From contig CACXGG010000047.1 of the NCBI GenBank assembly GCA_902767145.1, positions 1 to 12,330 of the forward strand: a stretch of DNA of 12,330 nt, in the 5' to 3' direction. How positions within the stretch are numbered: position 1 is the first letter of the stretch; every line of letters starts with the position of its first letter. This document shows, piece after piece, positions 1 to 6,505 of the stretch. This DNA comes from Oscillospiraceae bacterium. Its GTDB lineage: Bacteria > Bacillota > Clostridia > Saccharofermentanales > Saccharofermentanaceae. The translations under genes were made by a program, and so were the position numbers. The notes under the pieces are model-generated. The model was given only the letters and a program-made list of their open reading frames with translations, was not told the origin of the DNA and made no database searches.

Positions 1-1217
1 CCGTAGATCTCGTTCTTATACAGAAGTGAGAAGTGGATGCGGGTGCCTCTTTCATCATTTTCCAGACCTTCAGGAAGAAGAGTATCGTTTGAGAAGGAAA
101 TGGATTCGATATGATCCTCTCCCTTGTCAGAAAAATAACCCGAGATCTCCCTGTCATTCTCACGGAACCTTACAAGATAACAGGACTTTACGCTGGGTAT
201 GCTCTTGAACTGCTCCAGAGATACCTGGATGGCTGCTTCGGCGGTAAGGGCCCCCTCGAACATAGAGTTGATCATAACAAATTCACGCCTGTCATCCATA
301 GCTGCGGAAGTAATAGCATTCTGAAGGAACAGGGACTGGTAAACGTCTCTTTCCTCCATCACATCTCCGGTGCTCTCACGGAGGATAAGTGTTCCGGGAA
401 TACAGGAATTCAGTGGTGGCTTATTCTCGGTGGATGCAGCCTCAAGAATGCTCATGGCTGTATCTACAAAAGCTTCCTTTGAGATCTCAACAGTAGAGAT
501 GGAAGGTATATGTGTCCTGCCCTCGATACAGTTATCTACTCCACTGATGATGGTATCAGTAGGGATGGAATAACCGCGCTGGATCAGTTCGTTACAAAGG
601 GCGATAGCCTCATAGTCGTTGGAGCAGATTATGGCCTCCGGAAGTGAGCCGTCCTCTCTGATGAAGAAATCTGCTGTTTCACGGGCCTGGGTTATCCAGT
701 AATTACCATGGAAGATCTTTCCCTCATCGATCTCAAGACCGGCTTCTCTCATGGCCTTTTCGAAGCCGTCTCTTCTTTCGTGGGCATCATCCAGTTCATC
801 CATTCCTGTAACGAATCCGATATCGCCTTTTTCGCACTTGGCTATTACATGTTTAGCCATCTTGTACATAAGATTCTCGTTGTCGGGAATGATATTGTAA
901 AAACCGGGGATGGCAGCTCGGATACAGACAACGGGAGGTGCCTCCATATCTGCCAGCAGGTCTTCGATAAGACCCTTGGCAAGACCATCGTGGATCAGAG
1001 TGTCATAGCAGAGGATAATGCCGTCATAATCATGGATATGGGGAAGGTCCAGGATAGTCCGGTATCCGTTTAAGTAGAGAGGGTTACTGGTGAAGATGGA
1101 ACAGGTTCCGAACACGTCGATCCTATGCCCCTTTTCACGGGCATACCAGTCAAGGTGCTTTATGATGGACAGAGCAAAGTCTCTGTACATATCTCCTACA
1201 AAAACGCATATCTTCAT
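1..1217 (-). CDS. LacI-like ligand-binding sensor protein without HTH, 3' end cut by window
   Basis: The open frame gives at least 405 residues from ATG at 1217 and runs off the left edge. It begins directly with a Rossmann strand (MKICVFVGDMY) and has no N-terminal helix-turn-helix or signal peptide, so it should be cytoplasmic. Residues ~1-275 follow the periplasmic-binding-protein fold of LacI/XylR regulators: DGIILCYD near 75, PPVVCIR near 105, GDIGFVTGMDE near 145, RRDGFEKAMREAGLEID near 160, PEAIICSNDYEAIALCNEL near 205, and ISGVDN near 235. Residues after ~290 have no motif I recognise; they could be a GAF-like or linker region. In Clostridia this domain without an N-terminal HTH is often fused to a C-terminal GGDEF diguanylate cyclase or AraC HTH; that output part would lie outside the window. 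No other ATG, GTG or TTG is in frame before the upstream stop, so this start is firm, although it lacks a Shine-Dalgarno. Confidence 0.8.
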   Translation of the reverse strand, partial: MKICVFVGDMYRDFALSIIKHLDWYAREKGHRIDVFGTCSIFTSNPLYLNGYRTILDLPHIHDYDGIILCYDTLIHDGLAKGLIEDLLADMEAPPVVCIRAAIPGFYNIIPDNENLMYKMAKHVIAKCEKGDIGFVTGMDELDDAHERRDGFEKAMREAGLEIDEGKIFHGNYWITQARETADFFIREDGSLPEAIICSNDYEAIALCNELIQRGYSIPTDTIISGVDNCIEGRTHIPSISTVEISKEAFVDTAMSILEAASTENKPPLNSCIPGTLILRESTGDVMEERDVYQSLFLQNAITSAAMDDRREFVMINSMFEGALTAEAAIQVSLEQFKSIPSVKSCYLVRFRENDREISGYFSDKGEDHIESISFSNDTLLPEGLENDERGTRIHFSLLYKNEIY

Positions 1218-1229
1218 GGATTCATTATA
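1218..1229 (-). promoter_or_regulatory. -10 element immediately upstream of the left-edge sensor gene (probable leaderless start)
   Basis: On the minus strand a consensus TATAAT (1229-1224) is followed by GAATCC and then the ATG. Initiation about 7 nt after the -10 would fall on or next to the A of the ATG. No GGAGG-like sequence precedes the start. No -35 hexamer lies at 16-18 bp, and the TGN extension is absent (AAG is there instead). Confidence 0.5.
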
Positions 1230-1285
1230 CTTGCCATAAAAGTCAATAGGGAGAACAAACTGTTAATAATAGGTAAAGACAGGGG

Positions 1286-1303
1286 TGGTATAATCATTAT
1301 AAT
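1286..1303 (+). promoter_or_regulatory. Tandem -10 elements for the small ORF and Bce-like operon
   Basis: Two perfect TATAAT hexamers lie at 1289-1294 and 1298-1303. The first has the TGG extension (1286-1288), making an extended -10; no convincing -35 is present. Starts near 1301-1310 would give a leader of about 17-26 nt before the ATG at 1327, which has a GGGGG ribosome binding site at 1314-1318. The 1230-1285 stretch separates this from the divergent promoter of the left gene. Confidence 0.5.
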
Positions 1304-1326
1304 ACCGGCCACAGGGGGATAAGCTC

Positions 1327-1527
1327 ATGAAAAAGTGGTACGACGAAGAATACGAATTTACTGTTGAAGTTACAGAGTATATCCGTGAAAGCGGTGACAT
1401 GATAATGGTAGCTTCCTTTGACGGGGAAGACCCTAACGGATTCCTGGGCTTTAAGGAGTTCGAAGTAATTCCTACTCTCTGGGACGAGGCTAACACCTGC
1501 CAGATCTATGTAATGAGCCTGAAGTGA
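1327..1527 (+). CDS. Small acidic hypothetical protein (66 aa)
   Basis: The 66-residue frame starts at an ATG 8 nt after a G-rich ribosome binding site and sits behind a good promoter, so it is probably real. The protein is strongly acidic (about 15 Asp/Glu against 5 Lys/Arg) and alternates charged and hydrophobic residues in a way that suggests beta strands (EYEFTVEVTEYI, DMIMVASF, QIYVMSLK). It has no membrane segment or signal peptide and only one Cys, with no metal motif. I do not recognise a family. Its TGA stop (1525-1527) doubles as the TGN of the next promoter, and the response regulator gene starts 13 nt later. It may therefore be co-transcribed with the Bce-like operon and could be a small accessory protein, but nothing in the sequence proves a link. 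Confidence 0.55.
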   Translation: MKKWYDEEYEFTVEVTEYIRESGDMIMVASFDGEDPNGFLGFKEFEVIPTLWDEANTCQIYVMSLK

Positions 1528-1533
1528 TATAAT
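1525..1533 (+). promoter_or_regulatory. Extended -10 element 7 nt before the response-regulator ATG
   Basis: TGATATAAT is a perfect extended -10, followed by CTTATCC and the ATG at 1541. A start about 7 nt downstream of the hexamer falls at 1540-1541, giving a leaderless or nearly leaderless mRNA. The gene has no Shine-Dalgarno, which fits. The TG comes from the stop codon of the preceding small ORF. Confidence 0.5.
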
Positions 1534-1540
1534 CTTATCC

Positions 1541-2218
1541 ATGTACAGGATTTTTATTGTTGAAGATGATGAGGGGATCGCAGACGGCATTGCCGGCTGT
1601 CTTTCCTCCTGGGAGATGGAAGTCAGAAAGACAGTTGACTTCCGTAAGGTGATGGAGGAGATCTCATCTTTTGATCCCCATCTGGTGATAATGGATATCA
1701 CCCTTCCTTTTATGGGTGGATATCACTGGTGCCAGGAGATTAGAAAGACCAGTTCCGTGCCCATCATCTTTATCTCTTCGGCTACGGATAATATGAATAT
1801 CATCATGGCGATGAACATGGGTGCTGATGACTTCATTGCCAAGCCCTTTGACCAGAGCGTTCTTATCGCCAAGGTACAGGCTCTTCTGCGCCGTACTTAT
1901 GATTTCAATAAGGCATCCTTTACACTGGAGGCAGCAGGGGCTGTCCTCAATACTAACGACAATACTCTTTCCTATAACGGATCCCGTATCGAACTGGCCC
2001 GTAACGAATATAAGATCCTTCTTGTTCTGATGGAGAACAAGAACAAGGTAGTCAGCCGCGAAAAGCTGATGGAGGCTTTGTGGGAGACAGACAGTTTTGT
2101 AGATGAAAATACACTGACTGTTAATGTGGGCCGTCTTCGAAAGACGCTGGAAGCGGCAGGTCTTAAGGATCTTATTAAGACAAAGTTCGGAGTAGGATAT
2201 ATCCTGGAGGATCAGTGA
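1541..2218 (+). CDS. Bce-like OmpR-family response regulator
   Basis: 225 residues, the normal length for the family. The N-terminal receiver domain (~1-118) has the acidic pocket E8-D9-D10, phospho-acceptor D52 (VIMDITLPFMGG), the switch Ser at 79/80 (FISS) and conserved K101 (KPF). The C-terminal winged helix (~128-223) ends in NVGRLRKTLE and the wing hairpin FGVGYIL, typical of OmpR/PhoB regulators. It should dimerise on phosphorylation and activate the ABC transporter pair downstream, probably through the box at 3187-3200. It overlaps the kinase start by one base (TGATG), and the R-S-A-B order is the classical Bce arrangement. The Asp-rich receiver with DITLPFMGG is typical of BceR-like proteins. 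The start is fixed by the receiver's first strand, but no ribosome binding site precedes it. Confidence 0.93.
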   Translation: MYRIFIVEDDEGIADGIAGCLSSWEMEVRKTVDFRKVMEEISSFDPHLVIMDITLPFMGGYHWCQEIRKTSSVPIIFISSATDNMNIIMAMNMGADDFIAKPFDQSVLIAKVQALLRRTYDFNKASFTLEAAGAVLNTNDNTLSYNGSRIELARNEYKILLVLMENKNKVVSREKLMEALWETDSFVDENTLTVNVGRLRKTLEAAGLKDLIKTKFGVGYILEDQ

Positions 2219-3180
2219 TGGAACTTCTTTTGGGATATCTTAAGTCCAGGATAAAGATACTTATTCTGATCTTATTTATCGCCCTTTTGTTTGTGGGTTC
2301 GGATATCCTTTTTGAAGTGCCCCTTATCGTTGCGCTGTATCCTTTCCTTCTGTCGTTAGTAGTCCTGGTGATCGCAGGTGCTATCGATTATGCTCTGTTT
2401 CTTAGGAAGCACAGGTCACTTCTTATTTCTGATCTTCCTGAGACCGGCAATGTTATCGAAAAGGATTATCAGGAGATAATAAGGCTCCTTCAGGAGGAGA
2501 GCGAACAGCAGAAGAAGGATGCCTCTTCCGACTATAACAACATGGTGGATTATTATACGGTCTGGGCCCACCAGATAAAGACTCCCATCGCTGCCATGAG
2601 GCTGACATTACAGTCGGAGGATTCCGATACTGCCAGAAAGCTGATGGGAGATCTTAACAGGATCGAATCTTATGTGGAGATGGTACTTACTTTCCTCCGT
2701 CTTGATTCTGACAGTACCGATTATGTTATCAGGGAATATGATCTGGATGAGATCATCCGTCCTGCAGTCAGAAAGTTCTCCAGGGAGTTCATCCTGAAGA
2801 AGCTGAAGCTTGAGTATGAGACTATAGAATATAAGACCATTACTGATTCCAAGTGGCTGTCTTTTATTCTGGAGCAGATCATTTCCAACGGGGTGAAGTA
2901 TACTTCTTCAGGTGGTATACATATCTATATGGAAACACCTGGTATCCTCTGTATTGAAGATACAGGTATAGGTATAAGTTCCGAGGACCTGCCCCGTATC
3001 TTTGAGAACGGATATACGGGTTTTAACGGCAGGGAGGACAAGAGAGCCAGCGGTATCGGTCTTTACCTCTGTAAGAGGATCGCTGATAACCTGGGCCATA
3101 AGATCTCTGCCGAGTCTGCCCCGGGAGTTGGAACAAAGATGATACTGGACCTTCGTAAGGCTGATCTTACGGTGGAATGA
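2218..3180 (+). CDS. Bce-like intramembrane-sensing histidine kinase
   Basis: 320 residues from ATG at 2218, preferred over GTG 2215 because GGAGG at 2206-2210 sits 7 nt before it. Two membrane helices (~12-28 and ~35-58) are joined by only a few external residues, so there is no room for an extracellular sensor domain. This is the mark of kinases that sense through a partner transporter. A coiled region leads to the H-box with H118 (WAHQIKTPI), then the catalytic domain: N-box around N224 (NGVKYTSS; a Gly replaces the usual Ala), G1 box DTGIGI (248-253), F-box RIFENGYTG (~260-268) and G2 box GIGL (279-282). Known members of the family form a complex with the BceB-like permease and are switched on by transport activity. 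It should phosphorylate the regulator encoded just upstream. Confidence 0.93.
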   Translation: MELLLGYLKSRIKILILILFIALLFVGSDILFEVPLIVALYPFLLSLVVLVIAGAIDYALFLRKHRSLLISDLPETGNVIEKDYQEIIRLLQEESEQQKKDASSDYNNMVDYYTVWAHQIKTPIAAMRLTLQSEDSDTARKLMGDLNRIESYVEMVLTFLRLDSDSTDYVIREYDLDEIIRPAVRKFSREFILKKLKLEYETIEYKTITDSKWLSFILEQIISNGVKYTSSGGIHIYMETPGILCIEDTGIGISSEDLPRIFENGYTGFNGREDKRASGIGLYLCKRIADNLGHKISAESAPGVGTKMILDLRKADLTVE

Positions 3181-3181
3181 T

Positions 3182-3200
3182 AAATGTGACAAATGTGTAA
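3182..3200 (+). promoter_or_regulatory. Putative Bce-like regulator binding box upstream of the transporter genes
   Basis: TGACA-AATG-TGTAA at 3187-3200 fits the TNACA-N4-TGTAA pattern that I recall being reported for BceR-type regulators, and it is in the expected place: directly after the kinase gene and before the ATPase gene. It also reads as a tandem repeat, AAATGTG (3182-3188) and AAATGTG (3191-3197), 9 bp apart, which suits head-to-tail OmpR-type binding. I do not see a clear -10 between it and the ATPase ATG; TACACT at 3245-3250 is the best weak candidate. Confidence 0.6.
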
Positions 3201-3248
3201 GAAGTACGTAAGCAGATTCAATGGAATGGGATCCTCCGGAAAACTACA

Positions 3249-3281
3249 CTGTAACCATCCTGAAGAGAAAGGAAGTTACAG
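3249..3281 (+). repeat. Perfect 7-bp inverted repeat enclosing the ATPase ribosome binding site
   Basis: CTGTAAC (3249-3255) and GTTACAG (3275-3281) are exact inverted copies, 19 nt apart, and end 3 nt before the ATG at 3285. The loop contains AAAGGAAG, the only Shine-Dalgarno-like sequence, which is otherwise rather far (11 nt) from the start. In RNA the stem could present or occlude the ribosome site; as DNA it could be an operator half-site pair. Confidence 0.4.
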
Positions 3282-3284
3282 CAG

Positions 3285-4049
3285 ATGAGTTTACTTGAAG
3301 TAACAGGATTAAAGAAGACATATAAGACACGTTTCGGCGGAAATTCCGTTGAGGCATTAAAGAATGTAAATTTTACAGTAGAGAAGGGCGAGTATGTTGC
3401 CATTATGGGTGAGTCCGGAAGCGGCAAGACCACACTTCTCAATATCCTTGCAGCACTGGATAAGGCCACATCAGGAACTGTTGTCCTGGACGGAATGGAT
3501 CTGGGTAAGATCAAGGATTCCAAAATGGCTATGTTCAGAAGGGATAATATGGGATATGTATTCCAGGACTTTAACCTTCTGGATACTTTTACTTTAGAGG
3601 ACAATATCTATCTTCCCCTGGTGCTGGCAGGAAAAAAGCACGAGGAGATGAAGGATCGCCTGGAGAAGATCGCCGGGCCTCTGGGAATAACAGATCTTCT
3701 CAAGAAGTACCCTTATGAAGTCTCCGGTGGACAGAAGCAAAGAGCTGCAGTTGCCAGGGCCTTGATCACATCTCCCAGGATAATACTGGCAGATGAGCCT
3801 ACGGGAGCTCTTGATTCCAAGTCCTCTGATGAACTTCTGGATCTTTTTTCGAAGGTAAATAAGATGGGCCAGACTATCCTTATGGTAACCCACTCTACAA
3901 AGGCGGCCAGCCACGCTTCCAGGGTCATGTTCATTAAGGATGGAGTCATATTCCATCAGATCTACAAAGGTGATTCCACAGATACACAGATGTATCAGAA
4001 GATAAGTGACACACTTACCCTCCTTGCACAGGGAGGTGATCTCAAGTGA
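3285..4049 (+). CDS. Bce-like ABC transporter ATP-binding protein (MacB/LolD type)
   Basis: 254 residues, the standard length. Walker A GESGSGKT is at 42-49, the Q-loop Gln at ~94 (FQDFNLLD), the ABC signature VSGGQKQ at 146-152, Walker B IILADE at 166-171 followed by PTGALD, and the H-loop His at 203 (VTHS). This belongs to the peptide-resistance/lipoprotein group of exporters rather than uptake systems; no binding-protein gene is present. It should form a cytoplasmic dimer that drives the permease encoded next, with which it overlaps by 4 nt, so the two are translationally coupled. The gene is separated from the kinase by 104 bp holding a probable regulator box, so induction of the A-B pair by the regulator is expected. 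Loss of lipid II-cycle-binding peptides from their target is the usual outcome; the actual substrate cannot be told from sequence. Confidence 0.95.
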   Translation: MSLLEVTGLKKTYKTRFGGNSVEALKNVNFTVEKGEYVAIMGESGSGKTTLLNILAALDKATSGTVVLDGMDLGKIKDSKMAMFRRDNMGYVFQDFNLLDTFTLEDNIYLPLVLAGKKHEEMKDRLEKIAGPLGITDLLKKYPYEVSGGQKQRAAVARALITSPRIILADEPTGALDSKSSDELLDLFSKVNKMGQTILMVTHSTKAASHASRVMFIKDGVIFHQIYKGDSTDTQMYQKISDTLTLLAQGGDLK

Positions 4050-6076
4050 ATACAGGTCTTTATCCCAGGATCGCATACGAGGGGATAAAGAAGAACGGAA
4101 GATTATATATCCCGTACTTTATCACCTGTATCCTTATGGTCGCCGTATTTTATATCACCCACTTCCTTGGTTTTTCCGGGATCTTAAAAGATGTTCCCGG
4201 AGGAGGAACGGCTTCCGGTATGCTGGGCCTTGGTGCATACATCATGGCTATTTTCGGAACCATATTCCTTTTCTATACACAGTCCACTCTTATCAAGGGA
4301 CGTAAGAAGGAGTTTGGTCTTTACAGCGTTCTTGGAATGAATAAGAAAAATCTCGGCAAGATCATCTTTTATGAGACAGTCATGACCTGGATAGTCTCAC
4401 TGGCAGGAGGACTTGTGGCAGGTATTGGTCTTTCAAAGCTGGCAGAGCTGGGTTTTACAAAGATGATCGCAGCCCCGGTCAATTATGATTTCAGGATCTA
4501 CCCGGGATCTGTTCTTATGACCATCCTTGTATATACAGGTATATTCTTCCTTATCTGGCTCAATACCATAAGACAGATCAAGTTCTCTACTCCCATAGAG
4601 CTGGTACAGTCAGAGAAGGCGGGAGAGAAGCCTCCCAGGTCCAACTGGTTCGTAGGTATACTGGGTCTGGTGGTCCTTGGTGCCGGATACTTTATCGCTA
4701 TTAAGATCAAGCAGCCTCTCTCTGCTCTTTTGTGGTTCTTTGTAGCGGTCATTCTGGTCATCATCGGAACATATCTTATTCTTATCGCAGGTTCTGTTAT
4801 TTTCTGCAGGCTCCTTCAGAAGAATAAAAAGTTCTACTACAAGACAGAACACTTCGTATCTGTATCCTCTATGGCATACAGGATGAAGAGAAATGGTGCA
4901 GGACTGGCATCTATCTGTATCCTGCTTACCATGATCCTTGTAATGATCTCCTCCACATCAGCTCTCTTCAATAACTCGGAGGAGTGCCTGACAGCCAGAT
5001 ATCCCAATGAGATCGGAGCTTTTGCATGTAAGTACGGTTACGATGAGAGCCTGGTAGACTTAAGCTCCAGAATGGACAGTCTTCTTAAGGCCTCAGCTGA
5101 GGAGCATGGAGCTGAGATAACTGACAATAAGACTTATTATGTTTATTCCATCAGCGGATATCTGGATAATGATAATCTTCAGATATCACTTAACTCCATG
5201 TCGGAAATGGCCTTTATCGATTACGACAAGGTGGCCCAGATCCAGTTCCTGGATATGGATCTTTATAACAGGGTATTCGGCCATGATGTACAGGTGGCCC
5301 CCGGAGAAGCTTATGTGGGAACATCCAGCGATATCGAGATCGGGGATACTATTACGGTAGGAGAACTGACCTTTGATATAACAGGACGTTTCGACGAACT
5401 GGTGGATGAGATAGATCCGGCAGCTAAGATAGCCGTATCTCCCACGGTCTACATCATCGTAAATGACCTGGAGGAGGTGGCCACCCACTTCACATCATAT
5501 GTGGATTACGACGGATCTCCCATGCTGGCCTGGTTCTGGTACTGCAGGTTCGATACCGGACTTGAGCCTGAGGGCCAGACAGCTCTGGCTGATACCTTGT
5601 CGGAGCTTATGGATAAGGAACTGGCTCCTCTTGATTTTACAAACTACTACTGTGACAGCCATGAGGCCCAGAGAAGCGACTTTGTCAGTACGTTCGGCGG
5701 ACTCCTGTTCCTCGGTATACTCCTTTCACTGATCTTCACAGTATGCTGTGTGCTCATTATCTACTACAAGCAGATATCGGAAGGCTTTGAGGATAAGTCC
5801 AGGTTCGGCATCATGCAGAAGGTGGGTATGACCAGGAAGGATATAAAGAAGAGCATTAACTCACAGATGCTGACAGTATTTCTTATCCCTATCGTCTTTG
5901 CCTGTGTACATCTGGCAGTAGTACTTCCCATAGTCCATAAGCTTCTTATGCTCTTCGGACTGTTTGACGTACCGCTCCTTATAAAGACTGCCTGCCTCTG
6001 TGCAGCCGTCTGCCTCCTCTTCTACGGGACTGTCTATAAGATCACATCAAATGCTTACTACAAGATAGTTTCGTAA
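4046..6076 (+). CDS. Bce-like ABC transporter permease (FtsX domain, 10 TM)
   Basis: 676 residues from GTG 4046, chosen because GGGAGG at 4031-4036 is well placed and the GTG overlaps the ATPase stop. About ten hydrophobic segments are visible: ~21-43, 60-82, 108-130, 154-173, 202-220, 227-252, 286-308, then 549-572 and two more up to ~665. Between segments 7 and 8 lies a soluble, acidic extracellular domain of about 240 residues (~309-548), the ligand-recognition hallmark of BceB-type permeases. Motifs KEFGLYSVLGM (~88) and FGIMQKVGM (~590) are the repeated FtsX coupling loops that contact the ATPase. It should act as both the detoxification pump and the true sensor for the small kinase. The extracellular domain decides the peptide specificity, which I cannot predict. 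The frame is intact. Confidence 0.94.
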   Translation: MNTGLYPRIAYEGIKKNGRLYIPYFITCILMVAVFYITHFLGFSGILKDVPGGGTASGMLGLGAYIMAIFGTIFLFYTQSTLIKGRKKEFGLYSVLGMNKKNLGKIIFYETVMTWIVSLAGGLVAGIGLSKLAELGFTKMIAAPVNYDFRIYPGSVLMTILVYTGIFFLIWLNTIRQIKFSTPIELVQSEKAGEKPPRSNWFVGILGLVVLGAGYFIAIKIKQPLSALLWFFVAVILVIIGTYLILIAGSVIFCRLLQKNKKFYYKTEHFVSVSSMAYRMKRNGAGLASICILLTMILVMISSTSALFNNSEECLTARYPNEIGAFACKYGYDESLVDLSSRMDSLLKASAEEHGAEITDNKTYYVYSISGYLDNDNLQISLNSMSEMAFIDYDKVAQIQFLDMDLYNRVFGHDVQVAPGEAYVGTSSDIEIGDTITVGELTFDITGRFDELVDEIDPAAKIAVSPTVYIIVNDLEEVATHFTSYVDYDGSPMLAWFWYCRFDTGLEPEGQTALADTLSELMDKELAPLDFTNYYCDSHEAQRSDFVSTFGGLLFLGILLSLIFTVCCVLIIYYKQISEGFEDKSRFGIMQKVGMTRKDIKKSINSQMLTVFLIPIVFACVHLAVVLPIVHKLLMLFGLFDVPLLIKTACLCAAVCLLFYGTVYKITSNAYYKIVS

Positions 6077-6085
6077 GAGGGTAAA

Positions 6086-6094
6086 TGATATAAT
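6086..6094 (+). promoter_or_regulatory. Extended -10 promoter of the [2Fe-2S] protein gene
   Basis: TGATATAAT lies just after the permease stop (6076). A start near 6101 gives a leader of about 29 nt. The -35 position (TAGTTT) does not match. I see no terminator between the permease gene and this promoter. Confidence 0.55.
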
Positions 6095-6129
6095 GTTCCT
6101 GTACCAAAATGAGGAACGGGAGGCTATTT

Positions 6130-6324
6130 ATGGAAAACTACACTATTTGTAATTGTATGAACGTTACATACTTTGATGTTGAGGATGTCCTTAACAACAG
6201 CAAGACATTTACTGATGTCCAGAAGTCTTTTGATGAAGTCCAGGCCATCACACACTGCTCTACAGGATGCGGTGGATGCCACGATAAGATCATGGATGCT
6301 ATCTCCGAGATCATGAGCAGATGA
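6130..6324 (+). CDS. Bfd-like [2Fe-2S]-binding protein (64 aa)
   Basis: The start is ATG 6130, because GGGAGG (6118-6123) is 6 nt before it; the in-frame ATG 6109 has no ribosome site and precedes the conserved part. Cys7 and Cys9 (CNC) near the N-terminus and Cys47/Cys50 in TGCGGC form the CxC...CxxC pattern of bacterioferritin-associated ferredoxin, NifU-middle and nitrite-reductase-type [2Fe-2S] domains. Cys43 is an extra cysteine nearby. The helix between them (DVEDVLNNSKTFTDVQKSF) fits this all-alpha domain, and the protein is just this one domain. It likely serves in electron transfer or Fe-S/iron handling in the cytoplasm. No bacterioferritin, sulfur or nitrite reductase gene is adjacent, so the partner is unknown. 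Confidence 0.85.
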   Translation: MENYTICNCMNVTYFDVEDVLNNSKTFTDVQKSFDEVQAITHCSTGCGGCHDKIMDAISEIMSR

Positions 6325-6343
6325 TCTGACTCTTATTTGTGAC

Positions 6344-6361
6344 ATAAAGAACCCCCGCCGG
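6344..6361 (+). repeat. 18-nt direct repeat, left copy: orphan 5' half of a terminator
   Basis: ATAAAGAACCCCCGCCGG is identical to 9860-9877, where it forms the first arm and loop start of a complete terminator. Here the complementary arm and U-tract are missing: GGCTGATC follows, leaving only a weak CCCC-GCC-GGGG stem. It sits 20 nt after the [2Fe-2S] gene stop, where a terminator for that gene would be expected. Confidence 0.7.
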
Positions 6362-6423
6362 GGCTGATCAATACACTGCTTCAAGGGCAGGACACTGTAT
6401 CACTGTCAGAAACTGTTCCGTTA

Positions 6424-6432
6424 TGTTATAAT
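6424..6432 (+). promoter_or_regulatory. Extended -10 promoter of the PEP-synthase-like gene
   Basis: TGTTATAAT predicts a start near 6439, only about 13 nt before the hairpin at 6452. No good -35 is seen. The preceding stretch 6362-6423 holds no gene; it contains short repeats of CACTG/CTGTC with no recognisable RNA structure. Confidence 0.5.
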
Positions 6433-6451
6433 TAAACTGTTGTAAGGAAAC

Positions 6452-6488
6452 AAAGGCGTTTCATCCTTGGGGATGGAGCGCTTTTTTT
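6452..6488 (+). terminator. Intrinsic terminator inside the 5' leader (possible attenuator)
   Basis: Arms 6452-6466 and 6471-6485 pair over 15 bp (three G-U) around a TTGG loop, followed by seven T (6482-6488, partly shared with the arm). This lies between the promoter (6424-6432) and the gene's own ribosome binding site (GGAGG at 6496-6500). A transcript from that promoter would be about 50 nt if it stops here. No antiterminator that competes with the 5' arm fits in the short upstream leader. It could be an attenuator, or the end of a tiny RNA or of upstream read-through. Confidence 0.7.
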
Positions 6489-6505
6489 ATGTCATGGAGG
6501 CGGTT

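Noticed and set aside
708..1073. Plus-strand frame of about 121 codons near the left edge
   Set aside because: It is antisense to the LacI-like sensor, which has a continuous domain-like translation over 405 codons.
6109..6129. Upstream ATG for the [2Fe-2S] protein
   Set aside because: Using it would put the GGGAGG ribosome site inside the gene and add seven residues before the conserved part; ATG 6130 fits better.
6346..6364. Functional terminator after the [2Fe-2S] gene
   Set aside because: On the plus strand the stem is only 4 bp and no T-tract follows; it is better described as half of the terminator found complete at 9862-9894.
6467..6505. TTG/ATG starts further upstream for the PEP-synthase-like gene
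   Set aside because: They lie in the terminator hairpin and T-tract and have no ribosome site, while ATG 6506 has GGAGG at 5 nt.
6433..6505. Riboswitch or T-box in the leader before the PEP-synthase-like gene
   Set aside because: Only about 13 nt precede the terminator stem, too short for any known aptamer or T-box specifier domain, and no T-box sequence is present.
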